This document shows positions 1-13,050 of a DNA stretch of 56,297 nt, piece after piece. The stretch's first letter is position 1, and every line of letters starts with the position of its first letter. The translations under genes were made by a program, and so were the position numbers. Below the pieces are notes generated by a model. That model searched no databases. It saw nothing but the letters and a program-made list of their open reading frames with translations, and was not told where the DNA came from. This stretch comes from Citrobacter sedlakii NBRC 105722 (GTDB lineage Bacteria; Pseudomonadota; Gammaproteobacteria; Enterobacterales; Enterobacteriaceae), in assembly GCF_000759835.1 (NCBI RefSeq), contig NZ_BBNB01000019.1:1-56297 (forward strand), in the 5' to 3' direction.

Positions 1-31
1 ACCCCCCCATCAGGCGGGGTTTTTGCTTTTG
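1..31 (+). terminator. Terminator tail, probably of rnpB (RNase P RNA) lying just outside the window
   Basis: An ACCCC/GGGGT hairpin is followed at once by a T-run ending in TTTTTGCTTTT. The bases after it (about 38-56) resemble the sequence I remember following the E. coli rnpB terminator (an ATGAATG..TGTCCAC stretch). rnpB is the expected neighbour upstream of tdc, so the RNase P RNA gene probably ends at base 1. The hairpin is seen; the rnpB assignment is from memory and context. Confidence 0.5.
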
Positions 32-59
32 TGAAGCAGATGAATGCCTGTCCACAAGG

Positions 60-610
60 ATAACCATTCGGCAGAGGAGCGTATTGAACGCAAGAGATTT
101 CCTGATATGTGACAGGAAACACAAAACGCTGGATTTGATTCTTTTGGCGACAGAAACAAAAAGCAAACGATCGCCTTCACAAAATTACTTGCTATAAAAT
201 CTATAAAAACTAGTGTTAATGGTTTGTTTGTAATGATAATGAATTGTATGCTTATATTTAATTATTGATAAAAGTAATGTTTATTTACAAACAAATACGG
301 CAAAAAAATGTGATATGCCACAATATTTAACGTCATTTATGTTTTATATATAATTATATTTGATAAATTGCACATTAAATTTAATGACATATTTGAACGT
401 TAATTGCACGATAATTGATTGAAATATCATCATTCGCCGATTTTGAAAATAACCACAAGTTTATCGATGTTATCGCCATAAAATATTGTTATCCCCCCCT
501 ATTTTTTTGACTAAAATCAGACTAAAGCGACATTGTAATTATATAACTGTCTGAAAAATATAAATTTAATAATTTATTTGCCAGCTTCATAAAATAATGG
601 CAAGGCAATT
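60..610. other. AT-rich upstream region of the tdc operon, no supported gene
   Basis: About 550 bases of very AT-rich DNA without an open reading frame that I can support. In E. coli K-12 this interval carries the small divergent regulator gene tdcR; I see nothing like it here. The composition fits a region bound by IHF and H-NS as described for the E. coli tdc promoter, but I cannot point to a convincing single site. Confidence 0.5.
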
Positions 611-654
611 TGTGAGTGGTCGCACATATCCCCCATTACGTAATTTGTTACACT
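611..654 (+). promoter_or_regulatory. tdcA promoter with CRP site
   Basis: A CRP-type palindrome TGTGA-N6-GCACA lies at 611-626 and a TACACT -10 box at 649-654. A start site about 7 bases further down would put the CRP centre near -43, as for a class II CRP-dependent promoter. This matches the known cAMP-CRP dependence of the E. coli tdc operon. It also shows that the open frame extending upstream of base 690 cannot be the real N-terminus, because it would overlap the promoter. Confidence 0.75.
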
Positions 655-689
655 CCACGCCGTCAACAAAGTTATTTGCGCAGGTCGAT

Positions 690-1628
690 ATGAATACGTT
701 TGCTCTCCCAAAAACTCAGCAGTTGGTGGTCTTTCAGGAAGTAATCAGAAGTGGTTCGATCGGATCTGCGGCGAAAGAATTAGGGTTAACTCAACCAGCG
801 GTCAGTAAAATCATTAACGATATTGAAGCGTATTTCGGCGTTGAGTTGGTGGTACGGAAAAACACCGGCGTCACCTTAACCCACGCAGGGCAGGTTTTAC
901 TCTCGTGGTCAGAGTCCATCACTCGCGAGATGAAAAACATGGTGAATGAGATGAACAGCATGACCGACAGCGCGGTGGTGGACGTCTCCTTCGGATTCCC
1001 GTCGCTGATTGGATTTACCTTTATGTCCGATATGATCCAGAAGTTCAAAGAGGTCTACCCGAAATCGCAGGTCTCTATGTATGAGGCGCAGCTCTCCTCG
1101 TTTCTGCCAGCGATTCGCGACGGACGACTGGACTTTGCTATTGGCACGCTCAGCGATGAAATGAAGTTACAGGATCTCCATGTCGAGCCGTTGTTCGAGT
1201 CAGAGTTCGTGCTGGTGGCGAATAAGTCCCGAACATGCACCGGCACCACCACGCTGGAATCGTTGCAAAACGAACAGTGGGTGCTGCCACAAACGAATAT
1301 GGGCTACTACAGCGAACTCCTCACCACCCTGCAAAGAAATGGCATCAGTATTGAAAACATCGTTAAAACCGACTCTGTCGTCACCATTTATAATCTTGTT
1401 CTTAATGCCGATTTTTTAACTGTTATTCCATGTGACATGACCGCGCCTTTTGGTTCAAACCAGTTTATTACGCTCCCTGTAGAAGAATCATTACCCATTG
1501 CGCGATATGCTGCAATATGGTCTAAAAATTATCGTATTAAAAAAGCCGCCTCGGTGTTGGTGGAATTAGCGAAAGAGTATTCATCTTATAAAGGTCGCAG
1601 ACGAAAGCAATTAATTGAAATCGATTAA
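690..1628 (+). CDS. tdcA: LysR-family activator of the tdc operon, TdcA
   Basis: A 312-residue LysR-type transcription activator for anaerobic threonine/serine breakdown. The N-terminal winged helix-turn-helix is at residues ~10-65 (recognition region GLTQPAVSKI at ~32-41), followed by a substrate-binding-protein-like effector domain to the C-terminus. The start at 690 is chosen because it gives the family length and beginning (MNTFALPKTQ) and lies about 29 bases after the predicted transcript start; a longer frame would run through the CRP site. It is the first gene of tdcABCDEG and is followed by tdcB after 98 bases. Recognition is very strong over the full length. Confidence 0.96.
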   Translation: MNTFALPKTQQLVVFQEVIRSGSIGSAAKELGLTQPAVSKIINDIEAYFGVELVVRKNTGVTLTHAGQVLLSWSESITREMKNMVNEMNSMTDSAVVDVSFGFPSLIGFTFMSDMIQKFKEVYPKSQVSMYEAQLSSFLPAIRDGRLDFAIGTLSDEMKLQDLHVEPLFESEFVLVANKSRTCTGTTTLESLQNEQWVLPQTNMGYYSELLTTLQRNGISIENIVKTDSVVTIYNLVLNADFLTVIPCDMTAPFGSNQFITLPVEESLPIARYAAIWSKNYRIKKAASVLVELAKEYSSYKGRRRKQLIEID

Positions 1629-1726
1629 CCCAATTAAATTTAGTTAATCCAATATTAACGCCATCGCGCTGTATTTCAGCCGTTGGTCACGGTCATTTAT
1701 TACTTTACAATAAGTAAGAGGTTACA

Positions 1727-2716
1727 ATGCACATTACTTACGATCTACCGGTTGCCATTGACGATATCCTCGAAGCCAAAAAACGCCTGGCAGGAAAAAT
1801 ATATAAAACAGGCATGCCGCGTTCGAACTATTTTAGTGAGCGCTGTAAAGGTGAAATATTTCTCAAGTTCGAAAATATGCAGCGTACCGGTTCTTTTAAA
1901 ATCCGCGGCGCGTTTAACAAGTTAAGTTCGCTGACGGATGCGGAAAAACGCAAGGGCGTGGTGGCCTGTTCCGCGGGCAACCACGCGCAGGGCGTATCGC
2001 TCTCCTGCGCGATGCTCGGTATTGACGGCAAAGTGGTGATGCCAAAAGGCGCGCCGAAATCAAAAGTTGCCGCGACCTGCGACTACTCCGCGGAGGTGGT
2101 GCTGCACGGGGATAACTTTAACGACACCATCGCCAAGGTCAGCGAAATTGTAGAAACCGAAGGCCGTATTTTTATTCCACCGTATGACGATCCGAAAGTC
2201 ATTGCCGGGCAAGGCACAATTGGTCTGGAAATCATGGAGGATCTTTATGACGTCGATAACGTTATTGTACCTATTGGCGGCGGCGGTTTAATTGCCGGGA
2301 TTGCCATCGCGATTAAATCCATTAACCCGACAATTAAAGTCATCGGCGTTCAGGCTGAAAACGTACACGGTATGGCGGCATCTTATCAGGCCGGAGAAAT
2401 AACCACGCACCGAACGACCGGCACCCTGGCGGATGGTTGTGACGTTTCCCGCCCGGGTAATTTAACTTACGAAATTGTGCGTGAATTAGTGGATGACATA
2501 GTCCTCGTGAGCGAAGACGAAATACGCAACAGCATGATTGCCTTAATTCAGCGCAATAAAGTGGTGACAGAAGGCGCTGGCGCACTGGCTTGTGCCGCTT
2601 TATTAAGCGGGAAATTAGATAGCTATATCCAGAACAGAAAAACGGTCAGCATTATTTCTGGCGGCAATATCGATCTTTCTCGTGTATCGCAAATAACGGG
2701 TTTAGCAGACGCTTAA
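1727..2716 (+). CDS. tdcB: Catabolic threonine dehydratase (threonine ammonia-lyase), TdcB
   Basis: A 329-residue PLP enzyme that converts L-threonine to 2-oxobutyrate and ammonia (and serine to pyruvate) in the cytoplasm. The PLP lysine is Lys58 in [10 protein letters not shown]; the phosphate-binding loop IGGGGLIAG is near residue 185. It has no C-terminal ACT regulatory domain, which separates it from biosynthetic IlvA; the family form is activated by AMP. An AGAGG ribosome site precedes the ATG. It sits 34 bases before tdcC, its likely substrate importer. Confidence 0.97.
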   Translation: MHITYDLPVAIDDILEAKKRLAGKIYKTGMPRSNYFSERCKGEIFLKFENMQRTGSFKIRGAFNKLSSLTDAEKRKGVVACSAGNHAQGVSLSCAMLGIDGKVVMPKGAPKSKVAATCDYSAEVVLHGDNFNDTIAKVSEIVETEGRIFIPPYDDPKVIAGQGTIGLEIMEDLYDVDNVIVPIGGGGLIAGIAIAIKSINPTIKVIGVQAENVHGMAASYQAGEITTHRTTGTLADGCDVSRPGNLTYEIVRELVDDIVLVSEDEIRNSMIALIQRNKVVTEGAGALACAALLSGKLDSYIQNRKTVSIISGGNIDLSRVSQITGLADA

Positions 2717-2747
2717 CACCGGCTATTCATCTTTTCGTTGAGGATAG

Positions 2748-4082
<1,335 letters not shown>

Positions 4083-4113
4083 GCCTTAGGCTCAGGATGA
4101 GCGGAGTAGTGAA

Positions 4114-5322
4114 ATGACTGAATTTCCTGTAGTTCTGGTGATTAACTGCGGTTCGTCTTCAATTAAGTTTTCAGTGCTGGATGCAACAAACTGCGACGTT
4201 TTAATGGCAGGTATTGCTGACGGCATTAACACTGAAAGCGCCTTCTTGTCGGTAAACGGAGGAGAGCCAGCAACGCTGGCTCACCACAGCTACGAAGGGG
4301 CATTAAAGGCGATCGCCTTCGAACTGGAAAAACGTAATTTAAACGACAGCGTGGCCTTAATTGGCCACCGCATCGCCCACGGTGGAAATATCTTTACCGC
4401 GTCGGCCATTATTACCGATGAGGTCATCGACAATATCCGCCGGGTTTCACCGTTAGCGCCGTTACATAACTATGCGAATCTGAGCGGAATAGAATCCGCA
4501 CAGCAGTTATTTCCCGGCGTCACGCAGGTCGCTGTTTTTGATACCAGTTTTCATCAGACGATGGCGCCTGAGGCCTACCTGTACGGCCTGCCGTGGAAAT
4601 ATTACGAACAACTCGGCGTGCGGCGTTACGGCTTTCATGGCACGTCACATCGCTATGTGTCTCTGCGGGCGCATGCGCTGCTGGATCTTGCTGATGACGA
4701 TTCAGGTCTGGTGGTGGCGCATCTTGGCAATGGCGCGTCTGTCTGCGCGGTTCGTAACGGGCAGAGCGTGGACACCTCAATGGGCATGACGCCGCTGGAA
4801 GGGCTGATGATGGGCACCCGCAGCGGCGATGTCGACTTCGGGGCGATGGCGTGGGTCGCCAGCGAAACCGGTCAGACCCTGAGCGATCTGGAGCGGGTGG
4901 TCAACAAAGAGTCCGGTCTGCTGGGAATTTCGGGTTTATCGTCCGACTTAAGAGTGCTGGAAAAAGCCTGGCATGAAGGACACGCGCGGGCGCAACTGGC
5001 GATCAAAACGTTCGTCCACCGTATCGCCCGCCATATCGCCGGGCATGCAGCGTCGTTACATCGCCTGGACGGCATTGTTTTCACCGGCGGTATCGGCGAG
5101 AACTCGGTCTTAATTCGTCGCCTGGTAGCAGAGCGTCTGGCGGTGCTGGGCGTTACGCTCGACAGTGACAGAAATAGCCTGCCGAATTCCCACGGCGAAC
5201 GCATTATTTCCGCCAGCGATGCCCGGGTCATGTGCGCCGTTATTCCGACCAATGAAGAAAAAATGATTGCGCTTGATGCGATCCAGTTAGGCCGTATTCA
5301 CGCGCCAGTGGAACTCGCTTAA
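4114..5322 (+). CDS. tdcD: Propionate/acetate kinase, TdcD
   Basis: A 402-residue ASKHA-fold kinase that makes ATP from propionyl-phosphate (and acetyl-phosphate), the energy-yielding last step of the threonine route. The two acetokinase signatures are visible: [11 protein letters not shown] at residues 9-19 and GFHGTSHR at 173-180, with FTGGIGENS near the C-terminal third. Length matches the family (~402). The ATG at 4114 is 31 bases after the tdcC stop and the next gene tdcE begins 32 bases after its own stop. Confidence 0.96.
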   Translation: MTEFPVVLVINCGSSSIKFSVLDATNCDVLMAGIADGINTESAFLSVNGGEPATLAHHSYEGALKAIAFELEKRNLNDSVALIGHRIAHGGNIFTASAIITDEVIDNIRRVSPLAPLHNYANLSGIESAQQLFPGVTQVAVFDTSFHQTMAPEAYLYGLPWKYYEQLGVRRYGFHGTSHRYVSLRAHALLDLADDDSGLVVAHLGNGASVCAVRNGQSVDTSMGMTPLEGLMMGTRSGDVDFGAMAWVASETGQTLSDLERVVNKESGLLGISGLSSDLRVLEKAWHEGHARAQLAIKTFVHRIARHIAGHAASLHRLDGIVFTGGIGENSVLIRRLVAERLAVLGVTLDSDRNSLPNSHGERIISASDARVMCAVIPTNEEKMIALDAIQLGRIHAPVELA

Positions 5323-5354
5323 TTCATTGTTGTTCTGTAGAGAGATTATTTTTC

Positions 5355-7649
<2,295 letters not shown>

Positions 7650-7656
7650 CATTATC

Positions 7657-7678
7657 GGGGCGGTCAGCCGATCGCCCC
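7657..7678 (+). terminator. Hairpin in the tdcE-tdcG gap
   Basis: A GGGGCG/CGCCCC stem with a 10-base loop lies 7 bases after the tdcE stop. There is no T-run after it, so it is more likely an mRNA-processing or 3'-end-protecting hairpin than a strong terminator. The gap is exactly where tdcF sits in E. coli K-12. Confidence 0.35.
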
Positions 7679-7735
7679 TGGTCATAATGCGTATCAAACC
7701 TGGTCTCCACTGAACGGCATTCCGAGGGTGTAGAT

Positions 7736-9100
7736 ATGATTAGCGCATTCGATATTTTTAAAATAGGTATTGGTCCTTCCAGTTCCCACACCGTAGGGCC
7801 AATGAATGCAGGTAAGCGTTTTATCGATCAACTGGTCAACAGCGGTGACTTGCTGCGTACAACGCGCATCACGGTGGATCTGTATGGGTCGCTGTCGCTG
7901 ACCGGAAAAGGCCATGCTACCGATACCGCCATCATCATGGGGCTGGCGGGTAACAGTCCGCAAAACGTCAATATTGACGCCATTCCCGGGTTTATAGAGG
8001 CGGTCACTCGCAGCGGGCGTCTGCCGCTGGCGGAAGGCGCGCATGTCGTTGATTTTCCGGTGACGGACAGCATTCTGTTTCACGGCGAAACGCTTCCCCG
8101 TCACGAAAACGGTATGCGCATCAGCGCCTGGGAACACCAGCGCCGGTTGTTGAGTAAAACCTACTATTCGATTGGCGGTGGGTTTATCGTCGATGAAGAG
8201 CATTTTGGTCAGGCCCACGATGTCGAAGCCCCTGTGCCTTACGATTTCCATTCGGCGAGCGAACTGCTCAGGCTGTGTGAGCGCAACGGGCTGTCGGTCT
8301 CCGGACTGATGATGCAAAACGAACTGGCGCTGCGCAGTAAGGCGGAAATCGACGACGGATTTGCCCGTATATGGGACGTTATGCACGCCGGAATCGAGCG
8401 AGGCATGAATACCGAAGGCGTACTGCCCGGTCCGCTCAACGTACCGCGGCGGGCGGTGGCGCTGCGGCGCTTGCTGGTGTCCAGCGATAATCTTTCCAGC
8501 GATCCGATGAACGTTATTGACTGGATCAACATGTTCGCCCTCGCGGTCAGTGAGGAGAACGCCGCGGGCGGACGTGTGGTGACAGCGCCCACTAACGGGG
8601 CGTGCGGGATTATCCCGGCGGTGCTGGCCTACTACGATAAGTTTCGCCGTCCGGTGAACGCCAATTCTATCGCTCGCTACCTGCTGGCGGCAGGCGCTAT
8701 TGGCGCGCTATATAAGATGAATGCGTCGATCTCCGGCGCGGAGGTGGGCTGTCAGGGAGAGATCGGCGTAGCGGCGTCAATGGCGGCGGCAGGGCTGACG
8801 GAGCTGCTTGGCGGGAGTCCGGCGCAGGTGTGCATAGCGGCAGAAATCGCCATGGAACATAACCTCGGCTTAACCTGCGATCCGGTGGCCGGACAGGTGC
8901 AAATCCCCTGTATTGAACGCAACGCGATCAATGCGGTAAAAGCGGTTAACGCCGCGCGCATGGCTCTGCGTCGCACTTCGCAGCCGCGCGTGTCGCTCGA
9001 TAAAGTCATTGAAACTATGTACGAAACCGGCAAAGACATGAACGACAAATACCGCGAAACGTCACGCGGCGGGCTGGCGATCAAGGTGGTCTGCAGTTAG
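7736..9100 (+). CDS. tdcG: L-serine dehydratase (iron-sulfur type), TdcG
   Basis: A 454-residue single-chain L-serine ammonia-lyase of the SdaA/SdaB type, which turns L-serine into pyruvate and ammonia with an oxygen-sensitive 4Fe-4S cluster. The N-terminal beta domain begins with FKIGIGPSSSHTVGP; the C-terminal alpha domain carries the conserved cysteines in NGACGII, VGCQGE and LTCDPV. An AGGGTG ribosome site is 7 bases before the ATG. It closes the operon, as shown by the strong terminator directly downstream. Confidence 0.95.
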   Translation: MISAFDIFKIGIGPSSSHTVGPMNAGKRFIDQLVNSGDLLRTTRITVDLYGSLSLTGKGHATDTAIIMGLAGNSPQNVNIDAIPGFIEAVTRSGRLPLAEGAHVVDFPVTDSILFHGETLPRHENGMRISAWEHQRRLLSKTYYSIGGGFIVDEEHFGQAHDVEAPVPYDFHSASELLRLCERNGLSVSGLMMQNELALRSKAEIDDGFARIWDVMHAGIERGMNTEGVLPGPLNVPRRAVALRRLLVSSDNLSSDPMNVIDWINMFALAVSEENAAGGRVVTAPTNGACGIIPAVLAYYDKFRRPVNANSIARYLLAAGAIGALYKMNASISGAEVGCQGEIGVAASMAAAGLTELLGGSPAQVCIAAEIAMEHNLGLTCDPVAGQVQIPCIERNAINAVKAVNAARMALRRTSQPRVSLDKVIETMYETGKDMNDKYRETSRGGLAIKVVCS

Positions 9101-9118
9101 CCTACGCCCCGGTCCGGT

Positions 9119-9149
9119 AAAAAAAGCACACTTCGGTGTGCTTTTTTTA
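9119..9149 (+). terminator. Rho-independent terminator after tdcG
   Basis: An AAAAAGCACAC / GTGTGCTTTTT stem with a TTCG tetraloop is followed by more T residues. It starts about 20 bases after the tdcG stop and ends the tdc operon. Confidence 0.92.
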
Positions 9150-9377
9150 TTGTGATCGCTATCAAATTAAGAAATTAATGCCTTTAAGGTGCGGTTAAGG
9201 GGAAAATTTTTCTTAACACAGGGAAAATACAGGGGTTTGTTTGTGAAGTTTTTCTCTGCGCCCGGGCGTATGATTTTTTTCATACTAACAACTCGCCTGC
9301 ACACCTGTACCGCGTATCGCCCTGATGCGGCACGACAAAAATATAAAAACTTACCCTACATATTGAGCGAGAATTTT

Positions 9378-10709
9378 ATGGAAACGGCAACGAACAGCAG
9401 TGTGATACCTGGTGCCTCCAGCCCGGCGCGCCGGGCCGGTATGACCGAAAGCGAATGGCGTGAAGCGATCAAATTCGACAGCACCGACACCGGCTGGGTC
9501 ATTATGAGTATCGGGATGGCAATTGGCGCGGGGATTGTTTTTCTCCCGGTCCAGGTGGGGCTGATGGGGTTATGGGTCTTCCTGCTCTCTTCGGTCATTG
9601 GCTACCCGGCAATGTATCTGTTCCAACGACTGTTTATTAACACCCTGGCGGAATCGCCGGAATGTAAAGATTATCCGAGCGTTATCAGCGGCTACCTCGG
9701 CAAAAACTGGGGTATTTTGTTGGGCGCGCTGTATTTTGTGATGCTGGTGATCTGGATGTTTGTTTATTCCACCGCAATCACCAATGACAGCGCCTCTTAT
9801 CTGCATACCTTTGGCGTCACGGAAGGATTACTCTCCGACAGCCCGTTCTATGGTCTGGTGCTCATCTGCATCCTGGTCGCCATCTCCTCGCGCGGTGAGA
9901 AACTGCTGTTCAAAATCTCCACCGGTATGGTGCTGACCAAACTTTTGGTGGTCGCGGCGCTGGGCGTGTCGATGGTGGGGATGTGGCATTTGTACAATAT
10001 TGGCGCGCTGCCGCCGATGGCGCTGCTGGTGAAAAACGCGATCATCACGCTGCCGTTTACCCTGACCTCAATCCTGTTTATTCAGACCTTAAGCCCGATG
10101 GTGATTTCCTATCGCTCCCGCGAAAAATCCATTGAGGTCGCGCGCCACAAAGCGCTGCGCGCGATGAACATCGCCTTCGGCATTTTGTTTGTGACCGTTT
10201 TCTTCTACGCCGTCTCCTTTACGCTGGCGATGGGTCACGATGAAGCGGTGAAAGCTTATGAGCAAAACATTTCCGCGCTGGCGATCGCCGCACAGTTTAT
10301 TAGTGGCGCGGGCGCAGGCTGGGTAAAAGTGGTCAGCGTGATCCTCAATATTTTTGCCGTAATGACCGCGTTCTTTGGCGTTTACCTGGGCTTTCGTGAG
10401 GCTACCCAGGGGATTGTGATGAACATCCTGCGCCGCAAAATGCCCGCCGAGAAGATCAACGAAACGCTGGTGCAGCGCGGCATTATGCTGTTCGCCATTT
10501 TACTGGCCTGGAGCGCCATTGTGCTCAATGCGCCGGTGCTCAGCTTTACCTCAATCTGTAGCCCCATTTTCGGCATGGTGGGCTGTCTGATCCCGGCCTG
10601 GCTGGTTTACAAAGTTCCTGCACTGCACAAATACAAAGGGGCGTCGTTGTATCTGATTATCGTCACCGGTTTGCTGCTGTGCGTATCTCCGTTCCTGGCA
10701 TTCTCCTGA
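9378..10709 (+). CDS. yhaO: Serine/cysteine-type amino acid permease YhaO (DlsT/CyuP)
   Basis: A 443-residue inner-membrane transporter of the SdaC/TdcC family with about eleven membrane segments (first near residues 38-75: WVIMSIGMAIGAGIVFLP). E. coli YhaO has been linked to D-serine and cysteine uptake and is also named DlsT or CyuP. The start at 9378 (METATNSS) gives the family length; the frame is open 63 codons further upstream, but that part lies in the intergenic promoter region and is unlike the family. It forms an operon with yhaM, whose ATG follows the stop after 21 bases. Confidence 0.93.
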   Translation: METATNSSVIPGASSPARRAGMTESEWREAIKFDSTDTGWVIMSIGMAIGAGIVFLPVQVGLMGLWVFLLSSVIGYPAMYLFQRLFINTLAESPECKDYPSVISGYLGKNWGILLGALYFVMLVIWMFVYSTAITNDSASYLHTFGVTEGLLSDSPFYGLVLICILVAISSRGEKLLFKISTGMVLTKLLVVAALGVSMVGMWHLYNIGALPPMALLVKNAIITLPFTLTSILFIQTLSPMVISYRSREKSIEVARHKALRAMNIAFGILFVTVFFYAVSFTLAMGHDEAVKAYEQNISALAIAAQFISGAGAGWVKVVSVILNIFAVMTAFFGVYLGFREATQGIVMNILRRKMPAEKINETLVQRGIMLFAILLAWSAIVLNAPVLSFTSICSPIFGMVGCLIPAWLVYKVPALHKYKGASLYLIIVTGLLLCVSPFLAFS

Positions 10710-10730
10710 TTGACTTTGAAGGTTGTTGTT

Positions 10731-12041
10731 ATGTTTGAGACTACAGAAAATCCGTTGTGGCAGCGTTTTATCCTCGCCGTACAGGAGGAAGTCAAACCGG
10801 CGCTGGGCTGTACGGAACCTATTTCACTGGCGCTGGCGGCGGCGGTTGCCGCAGCCGAACTGGATGGCGCGGTTGAACGTATCGACGCCTGGGTCTCGCC
10901 AAACCTGATGAAAAACGGGCTGGGCGTAACGGTTCCCGGAACCGGAATGGTAGGACTGCCTATCGCCGCCGCGCTCGGCGCGCTGGGCGGAAACAGTCAG
11001 GCCGGGCTGGAGGTGCTGAAAGACGCCTCCGCACAAGCTATCCATGACGCGAAAGCGATGCTGAGCGCCGGAAAGGTATCGGTGATGCTGCAACAGCCCT
11101 GCGACGAAATCCTTTTTTCCCGTGCGAAGGTCTACAGCCGCGACGGTTGGGCCTGCGTGACCATCGTCGGCGGGCATACCAACATCGTGCGCATCGAAAC
11201 GCACGCTGGCGTGAAGTTTGCTCAGGACACGCGGACGGACGGCGATGAGCAGGACTCTCCGCTGGCGGTGTTGTCCACGACCTCGCTCGAGGAGATTCTG
11301 GCGTTTGTGAATAACGTCCCGTTTGACGACATTCGTTTCATTCTCGACGCTGCCCGGCTCAACGGCGCGCTGTCGCAGGAAGGGCTGCGCGGCAGTTGGG
11401 GACTGCACATCGGCGCGACGCTGGAAAAACAGTGCGCACGGGGGCTGCTGGCGAACGATCTCTCTACGGCGATTATTATCCGCACCAGCGCGGCGTCCGA
11501 TGCGCGCATGGGAGGGGCGACGCTGCCGGCCATGAGCAACTCCGGCTCCGGCAATCAGGGGATTACCGCCACGGTACCGGTGATGGTGGTGGCGGAGCAC
11601 TTCGGCGCCGACGAGGAAAAACTGGCGCGCGCGCTGATGCTTTCTCACCTGAGCGCGATCTACATCCATCATCAGCTTCCGCGTTTGTCGGCTTTGTGTG
11701 CGGCGACTACGGCGGCAATGGGGGCGGCGGCGGGGATGGCGTGGCTGGTGGATGGGCGCTACAGCACCATCTCCATGGCGATCGGCAGCATGATCGGCGA
11801 CGTTAGTGGGATGATTTGCGACGGTGCGTCAAACAGTTGTGCGATGAAGGTGTCGACCAGCGCGTCGGCAGCGTGGAAAGCCGTGTTGATGGCGCTGGAC
11901 GACACGGCGGTAACCGGCAACGAAGGCATCGTGGCGCACAACGTGGAACAGTCCATTTCCAACCTGTGCGCGCTGGCGTGTCATTCTATGCAGCAAACGG
12001 ACAAGCAGATCATCGAGATCATGGCCCGTAAAGCGCAGTAA
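10731..12041 (+). CDS. yhaM: L-cysteine desulfidase YhaM (CyuA, DlsA)
   Basis: A 436-residue member of the UPF0597/serine dehydratase alpha-like family. In E. coli it breaks L-cysteine down to pyruvate, ammonia and sulfide under anaerobic conditions. Conserved cysteines that fit an iron-sulfur cluster are visible: Cys27 in [13 protein letters not shown] near residue 124, and a C-terminal cluster [13 protein letters not shown]. The ATG at 10731 (MFETTENP) gives the family length; an in-frame TTG at 10710 also lies upstream but is less likely. Its partner is the permease gene yhaO. Confidence 0.93.
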   Translation: MFETTENPLWQRFILAVQEEVKPALGCTEPISLALAAAVAAAELDGAVERIDAWVSPNLMKNGLGVTVPGTGMVGLPIAAALGALGGNSQAGLEVLKDASAQAIHDAKAMLSAGKVSVMLQQPCDEILFSRAKVYSRDGWACVTIVGGHTNIVRIETHAGVKFAQDTRTDGDEQDSPLAVLSTTSLEEILAFVNNVPFDDIRFILDAARLNGALSQEGLRGSWGLHIGATLEKQCARGLLANDLSTAIIIRTSAASDARMGGATLPAMSNSGSGNQGITATVPVMVVAEHFGADEEKLARALMLSHLSAIYIHHQLPRLSALCAATTAAMGAAAGMAWLVDGRYSTISMAIGSMIGDVSGMICDGASNSCAMKVSTSASAAWKAVLMALDDTAVTGNEGIVAHNVEQSISNLCALACHSMQQTDKQIIEIMARKAQ

Positions 12042-12063
12042 GGGAGGCAACAGGCGGAAGGGG

Positions 12064-12225
12064 TCAGGCGGTGGCCTCTTCCTCGGCGAGCCGCACTTCG
12101 GCGTCGGCGACAATCGCCTCCAGCTCGGTCAACATCTCCTCGTAGCCAAAACGACGGGAAGCGACCGGGGTTTCTGCTGCCGCGGTAGGTTTCGCGGCAG
12201 CCTGTTTTTTGATTTTCTTACTCAT
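12064..12225 (-). CDS. yhaL: Small protein YhaL
   Basis: A 53-residue protein encoded between yhaM and yhaK, on the opposite strand to yhaM. It begins MSKKIKKQAAAK with a lysine/alanine-rich basic tail, followed by an acidic amphipathic helix, FGYEEMLTELEAIVADAEVR, and ends EEEATA. A TGGAG ribosome site sits 7 bases before the ATG. Length and sequence match E. coli YhaL closely. Its function is not known to me. The helix resembles the first helix of exonuclease VII small subunit XseB (F-x3-L-x-E-L-E-x-I-V); this is my observation, not an established annotation. The stop lies 22 bases from the end of convergent yhaM. Confidence 0.88.
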   Translation of the reverse strand: MSKKIKKQAAAKPTAAAETPVASRRFGYEEMLTELEAIVADAEVRLAEEEATA

Positions 12226-12244
12226 AAGCAACTCCATTTACCGG

Positions 12245-12946
12245 CTACACCGGCAAATCTATCAGCAAAGCGCGCAGCGGCGAATCGGCGACGAGCGTTA
12301 TGTTAGCTTCATCACGAATAAACGCGCCGTCGCCGCAGGTCAGCGCCTCGCGGGCTTCATCGTGCGTGACCGCGTGAAACGTACCGTGAATCGACTGCAG
12401 ATAGGCACGGGGACCATGCAGTTGAAAGCGCAGGGATTCTCCCGCTTCCAGTTCAACATGATGCACCCACACCTGTTGACGCAGTTGCAGACTGCCATTC
12501 TCGCCGTCAGGAGAGGCGATCAGCTGTTGCTTCGCTTTTTCAAGCGTGGTTTTCTGCACAGACGCGTTTTCGCGTTCAGGACAGGCGTCAAGCCACAGCT
12601 GCATGCGTGTTAACGGCTTGTCCTTACTGATGTTATGTTCGCTGTAGCTAATACCCGGCTGCGTGGCGAGCAACAGCGCTTCGCCCGCTTTGGCCTGGAC
12701 ATGGTTGCCGTCGCTGTCGCGATATTCGGCAACCCCTTCCAGAATCAGGTTTAAAATATCCACCTTCGGGTAGGTGCGCGGCTGAAAAGCGGCGCCGGGC
12801 GCCAGCACTTCCTGATTGAGTACGCGCAGTGAGGCGTAGCCCAGCAGTTTCGGGTCGAAGTAGTGTCCAAAGGAAAAAGTGTAACGGGCCTGCAGCCATC
12901 CGTAGTCCGCTTGTCCGCATTGTTTGGCTGTTCGGGTAGTAATCAT
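12245..12946 (-). CDS. yhaK: Pirin-like bicupin protein YhaK
   Basis: A 233-residue cytoplasmic protein of the pirin/bicupin type. It begins MITTRTAKQCGQADYGWLQARYTFSF; the N-terminal cupin contains the family stretch HPKVDILNLILEG-like (here YPKVDILNLI), and a second cupin follows from about residue 130. E. coli YhaK is described as a redox-sensitive pirin homologue. It is followed after 19 bases by yhaL on the same strand, so the two are probably co-transcribed. Divergent yhaJ begins 104 bases away, and the YhaJ regulator may act in that gap (inference). Confidence 0.9.
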   Translation of the reverse strand: MITTRTAKQCGQADYGWLQARYTFSFGHYFDPKLLGYASLRVLNQEVLAPGAAFQPRTYPKVDILNLILEGVAEYRDSDGNHVQAKAGEALLLATQPGISYSEHNISKDKPLTRMQLWLDACPERENASVQKTTLEKAKQQLIASPDGENGSLQLRQQVWVHHVELEAGESLRFQLHGPRAYLQSIHGTFHAVTHDEAREALTCGDGAFIRDEANITLVADSPLRALLIDLPV

Positions 12947-13050
12947 AATTCTTGACCTCTCTTTACTCCCTTTTATGTTAAGGGGCTGGACGCTACATTG
13001 TTAGCCAGATATTCTGCCCGGTATGTTCAAATTTCCTGAATGAGAACGAT

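Noticed and set aside
597..689. 31-codon N-terminal extension of tdcA
   Set aside because: It would run through the CRP site and -10 box and is not part of the TdcA family sequence.
10824..11672. 282-codon open frame opposite to yhaM
   Set aside because: Antisense shadow of a GC-rich gene; composition dominated by Arg and Gln, no ribosome site.
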